Shown in pieces: positions 61,542-64,000 of a DNA stretch of 64,000 nucleotides. Numbering within the stretch: position 1 is the first letter of the stretch; every line of letters begins with the position of its first letter. The notes under the pieces were generated by a model, which searched no databases, was not told where the DNA came from, and saw nothing but the letters and a program-made list of their open reading frames with translations. Origin of the DNA: Yamagishiella unicocca (Eukaryota > Chlorophyta > Chlorophyceae > Chlamydomonadales > Volvocaceae); assembly GCA_003116995.1 (NCBI GenBank), contig BDSL01000017.1, positions 1,178,001 through 1,242,000 on the forward strand, in the 5' to 3' direction. The translations under genes were made by a program, and so were the position numbers.

Positions 61542-62171
61542 CAGCCCGAGCTGGGTGGCAGCACTTGGCGGGGCTGGCAGCCAGGCACTGAGGACTACAG
61601 CGCCTTCTGCTGGACCAGCCCTGACGAGTCCGTAGCGTCATTGTAGTGTATGATACATGCATTGACACGGTAAGCCGCCTTCGAAATGTTTGTATTTGGC
61701 AACTAGTTTTAGTGCGTAATTTAGGCTGTTAACTGTTAGCAGTTAGTTAGGGCTGGCTGAATCCTGCTGACCTCCTCGGCGGTTTCGGCTGTTAGCGGTT
61801 GGCGGTTTCCTTGGGCCGGCTGAGTTCGGCGGCACAGCCCGGCAGCGAAGTCCTGCGGACTGGCATCTCGGCTCTTATTTGGCTCGGCCCTAGTTTCGTA
61901 GGTTTCAGTTTCGTCAGTTGGCTGGGACACGAACCCAAGGATCGATGCTGTCCCACGTGCCGGCTGCGGGCTCGTTGTCTGTCGTACTCGGCGACGATTT
62001 ACTATTCGCATAAACTTGCGATTCCGGTGGTTCCGTCCGTGTTCGTATGTCGAGATTCCATTACGTTGCAGTGATGCATGTTTGTTAAACTGTGCGCTCG
62101 TTGGTTAGCGGCTGCACGTAAACCCGACATTAGAACTAACTACACAGCAGCAGTGTTTATTTTGAGGGGAC
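61542..62171. repeat. A-type cassette, u7
   Basis: Diverged copy of the u1 cassette at 6973-7597, about 630 bp, with the same flanks. No gene is recognised. Confidence 0.75.
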
Positions 62172-62429
62172 CTGTCTACCCTACCGAAACAGTCGCTGTT
62201 GCTGTGTAGTTTGGCACTCTGATGGCGGTACTGCGTGTAGGTCTGCTCCAGGGAGCGAGGCAACCAGAGTTAGTCTCGGGTGGGCCGGCTGGTCGCCTTG
62301 CTATTTTCGTTCGCCAGGTATGCTCCGGATGTAATCGCACAATACATCAACCTTCCGTGCGGTTGCGAGGGTTCCTGAGGAGCGCCTTTTGGATCCTGAC
62401 ACATGTAACAATTAAAAATAAACGACGAA

Positions 62430-62545
62430 TTGTGTCGCTTCTTCAGCTCCTCTGCTACAGCGAATCAACGCTGAAAAACCGTGCATTTCATCCTCGACAG
62501 CGCCGCACGCGCAAAATCGGCAGATATGCTCAGCACGCCCGTAGG
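62430..62545 (-). pseudogene. Retroelement zinc-knuckle relic with internal deletion, u7
   Basis: Here the motif is best preserved, HICRFCACGAVEDEMH, with the canonical VEDE. A deletion then joins it directly to ALIRCSRGAEE, the tail seen in u1. This shows that the motif and the IRCSRG tail once stood in the same orientation on one element. Confidence 0.5.
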
Positions 62546-62554
62546 CCGGTTAAC

Positions 62555-62562
62555 CTCCATCC
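62555..62562. other. Deletion junction in u7
   Basis: CCTCCATCCCAGGCGG joins sequence equivalent to 8308-8311 and 10806-10809 of u1, which share CATC. About 2.5 kb, including the 223-bp subrepeat and hairpin, is missing. Confidence 0.75.
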
Positions 62563-62797
62563 CAGGCGGTGAGCAGCGTGGGATGGCGTGGGTAAGTCGG
62601 GCCCAACCGGCAACCAACAATTTTGTTAATCATCAGGGCATAACCTCAGATGATGATCACCATCACCTGCTAGTTCTTCGCAGCATTACGTTTCCATGAT
62701 GCGTCATCATGCAAGGGGTGCCTACTTGCATGATCTGGACGTCTGGACCAATGGGAGGAAGGCAGTCGCGGCTTGATGCCAACGACAGTGGCCCACG

Positions 62798-63095
62798 GCA
62801 AGTCCTATCGGCTCCACACCAAAAGCAGGACCACCGGGCACATCGCCAGACAATGAAGGAGACGAGAGAGGCAGAAATCCAGCCGCACCGCATTAGTGGC
62901 AATTCACTTAGGCACCAGTCAACAGTCTAGAGGCAAAAACAGCAGCAGCCAGCAACCAGGGGAAATTGCGTTGTAAGACTCCCCTATCAGCAACCGACCA
63001 TCAACACACCTAGCAGACCCGCAACCGAAGAACCAGTGGAGGGCCGCCACGATGCAACCAGAGCAACTGCCCACCTCTTATCCCAAAAAACTCAC
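62798..63095. other. Right-junction sequence without a gene
   Basis: About 300 bp with no match to other units in the window and no supported frame. It lies downstream of the GTGAGT donor of the minus-strand exon at 63096-63370, so it may be intron. Confidence 0.4.
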
Positions 63096-63370
63096 AAGCC
63101 CCGAGCAGGACACTTCCACCCGGGGACGAGAAGACTGTCTCCCACGGACACAAGGTGTAACACTTCCCCCACAGTGAGGTTGTTCCCTGTGGTGTCCACA
63201 CACACTTTCAATACAAACCACAAACACGAGGCGAGGCGCAGGCCATAGGTGGACACTGCGTCTCCGACTACGAACAGCTGTACATCTATGGCACCGTACG
63301 CTTGGAAATAAGATGCTTCAGGGTAAACAGGTGATGCTCCATGGCGAGCCGATGCTGGCAGCCTGCCTGG
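63096..63370 (-). pseudogene. Exon of an unidentified protein, right copy
   Basis: 275-bp open stretch between an acceptor-like CTGCTAG (complement of 63371-63377) and a consensus GTGAGT donor (complement of 63090-63095). It includes SPVYPEASYFQAYGAIDV, VGDAVSTYGLRLAS and VGEVLHLVSVGDSLLVPG. Paralogue of 2063-2389. With both splice signals and a frame with no stop, this is the cleanest exon in the window, but its family is unknown to me. Confidence 0.55.
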
Positions 63371-63406
63371 CTAGCAGCTCGAATCGCGCTGGCCTTACAA
63401 ACACTG

Positions 63407-63529
63407 TTAGTGATAGTGCCGCGCGACCACCACGGTAACGTACAATTTGCGGAGAGGGTCCCTCACCGCGATGCCAGGTCCTCTGCTACAGCGAATCGAC
63501 GCGATCACCGGCGCTCCTGGCAGTAGCGC
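63407..63529 (-). pseudogene. C-terminal coding fragment with PGAPVIASIRCSRGP, right copy
   Basis: Minus frame LLPGAPVIASIRCSRGPG then RDPLRKLYVTVVVARHYH and TAA (63407-63409). Near-copy of 2426-2557, keeping the LLPG form seen inside the units. Cut upstream by the u8 boundary. Confidence 0.45.
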
Positions 63530-63538
63530 GGGCGGCCG

Positions 63539-64000
63539 GCACCCGCCCGACTGCCCACCCTCGATCTAGGTACAAAAGGCTCCGGCAGCGCCCGCCCGCC
63601 GTCGCCGTCCGTAAAATGCATGGCCCATAACCGACATAACATGGCCCGCAACGACGGATGACCTTGCGGATCAAACTATGGGTGGTGCGGCCTGGACCCA
63701 CCATCACCACCACTACCCGGTGGTTGTCGCGTCGGCTTCGACGCTGGTGGCGGGTCCCGTGGAGACAGCTGTGGTTTCGGAAGTGGTCTACGTGTAGGTG
63801 CAGGGAGGCAGGGGGGACGGCGGCGGACCCTCGGAGCCGACGATACCGCGGCCGCGACTGCTGCGGCGCCGTCAACTTGGCTTGATCTCCTGGTGGCGGC
63901 GATGGTGGTGGTGATGGTGGCACACAATGGCTGCTGCCCGCCACCCGCCTGCGCTCCTGCAGGGAGGGAGGCCGATGGCGGCAGCGAGCCGCTGCTTCCG
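63539..64000. repeat. Array unit u8, truncated by window end
   Basis: The first 462 bp of another unit, closest to the start of u1 (shared CGATCTA, TTGATCCGC and GACAGCTGTGG variants). A 5-base insertion near 63645 shifts the integrase-like frame. The last 60 bases match the u1 sequence around 2960-3020 after a gap, so about 60 bp differ from u1. Confidence 0.85.
63560..63725 (-). pseudogene. Integrase-like fragment, frameshifted, u8 copy
   Basis: HSLIRKVIRRC is intact, but a 5-base insertion (GCCCG near 63645) follows directly and shifts the CxxC part out of frame. This is independent decay of the same relic. Confidence 0.45.

Larger units (their letters stand above)
57344..63538. repeat. 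Array unit u7, right edge unit with internal deletions, 6195 bp
   Basis: u7 resembles u1 in keeping the dapL exon 2 region (about 58470-59160) and the A-type cassette. It lacks the segment equivalent to 8310-10805 of u1 (junction near 62558) and a few hundred bases inside the retroelement-like C-terminal piece (near 62470). Its right end, after about 62798, diverges from all other units, so it has no ankyrin-like exon, telomere-like motif or minisatellite. It ends in the same sequence that precedes u1. Confidence 0.9.

Overview
The window looks like nuclear DNA of a green alga, probably a chlamydomonadalean. The reasons are GC-rich sequence, gene fragments broken by introns with canonical GT/AG ends, a plant/algal-type LL-diaminopimelate aminotransferase fragment, and an 18-base CCCTAAAA-type telomere-like motif (the telomere unit known from Chlamydomonas) in six places. 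The species assignment is inference. I see no bacterial operon, rRNA, tRNA or CRISPR array, and no complete intact gene.

The dominant feature is a tandem array of a roughly 9-kb unit filling about 96 percent of the window. Taking the shared sequence GCACCCGCC as unit start, units lie at 2559-12135 (u1, 9577 bp), 12136-21048 (u2, 8913), 21049-29955 (u3, 8907), 29956-39090 (u4, 9135), 39091-48226 (u5, 9136), 48227-57343 (u6, 9117), 57344-63538 (u7, 6195, internally deleted) and 63539-64000 (u8, start only). u2-u6 are nearly identical. u1 and u7 are diverged edge units that share features absent from the core. Bases 1-2062 are non-array flank. The sequence just left of u1 (2063-2557) is repeated just left of u8 (63096-63529), so there are two kinds of unit junction.

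Each core unit reads, left to right: an integrase-like fragment; a GC-rich region with pieces of an LL-diaminopimelate aminotransferase gene (dapL/AGD2 type); unassigned exon-like pieces; a swappable cassette of about 510 or 630 bp; a zinc-knuckle C-terminal piece like those of reverse-transcriptase elements; a 223-bp subrepeat in 1-3 steps; a 13-bp hairpin; a terminal ankyrin-type exon; the telomere-like motif; and a 25-bp minisatellite of 6-16 copies. Nearly all coding remnants are on the minus strand and most are broken, so the array is best read as an amplified block of gene and retroelement debris, possibly subtelomeric. The ankyrin-like exon is the only frame kept open in all six copies that have it. 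The long plus-strand frames in the GC-rich parts are judged to be non-coding.
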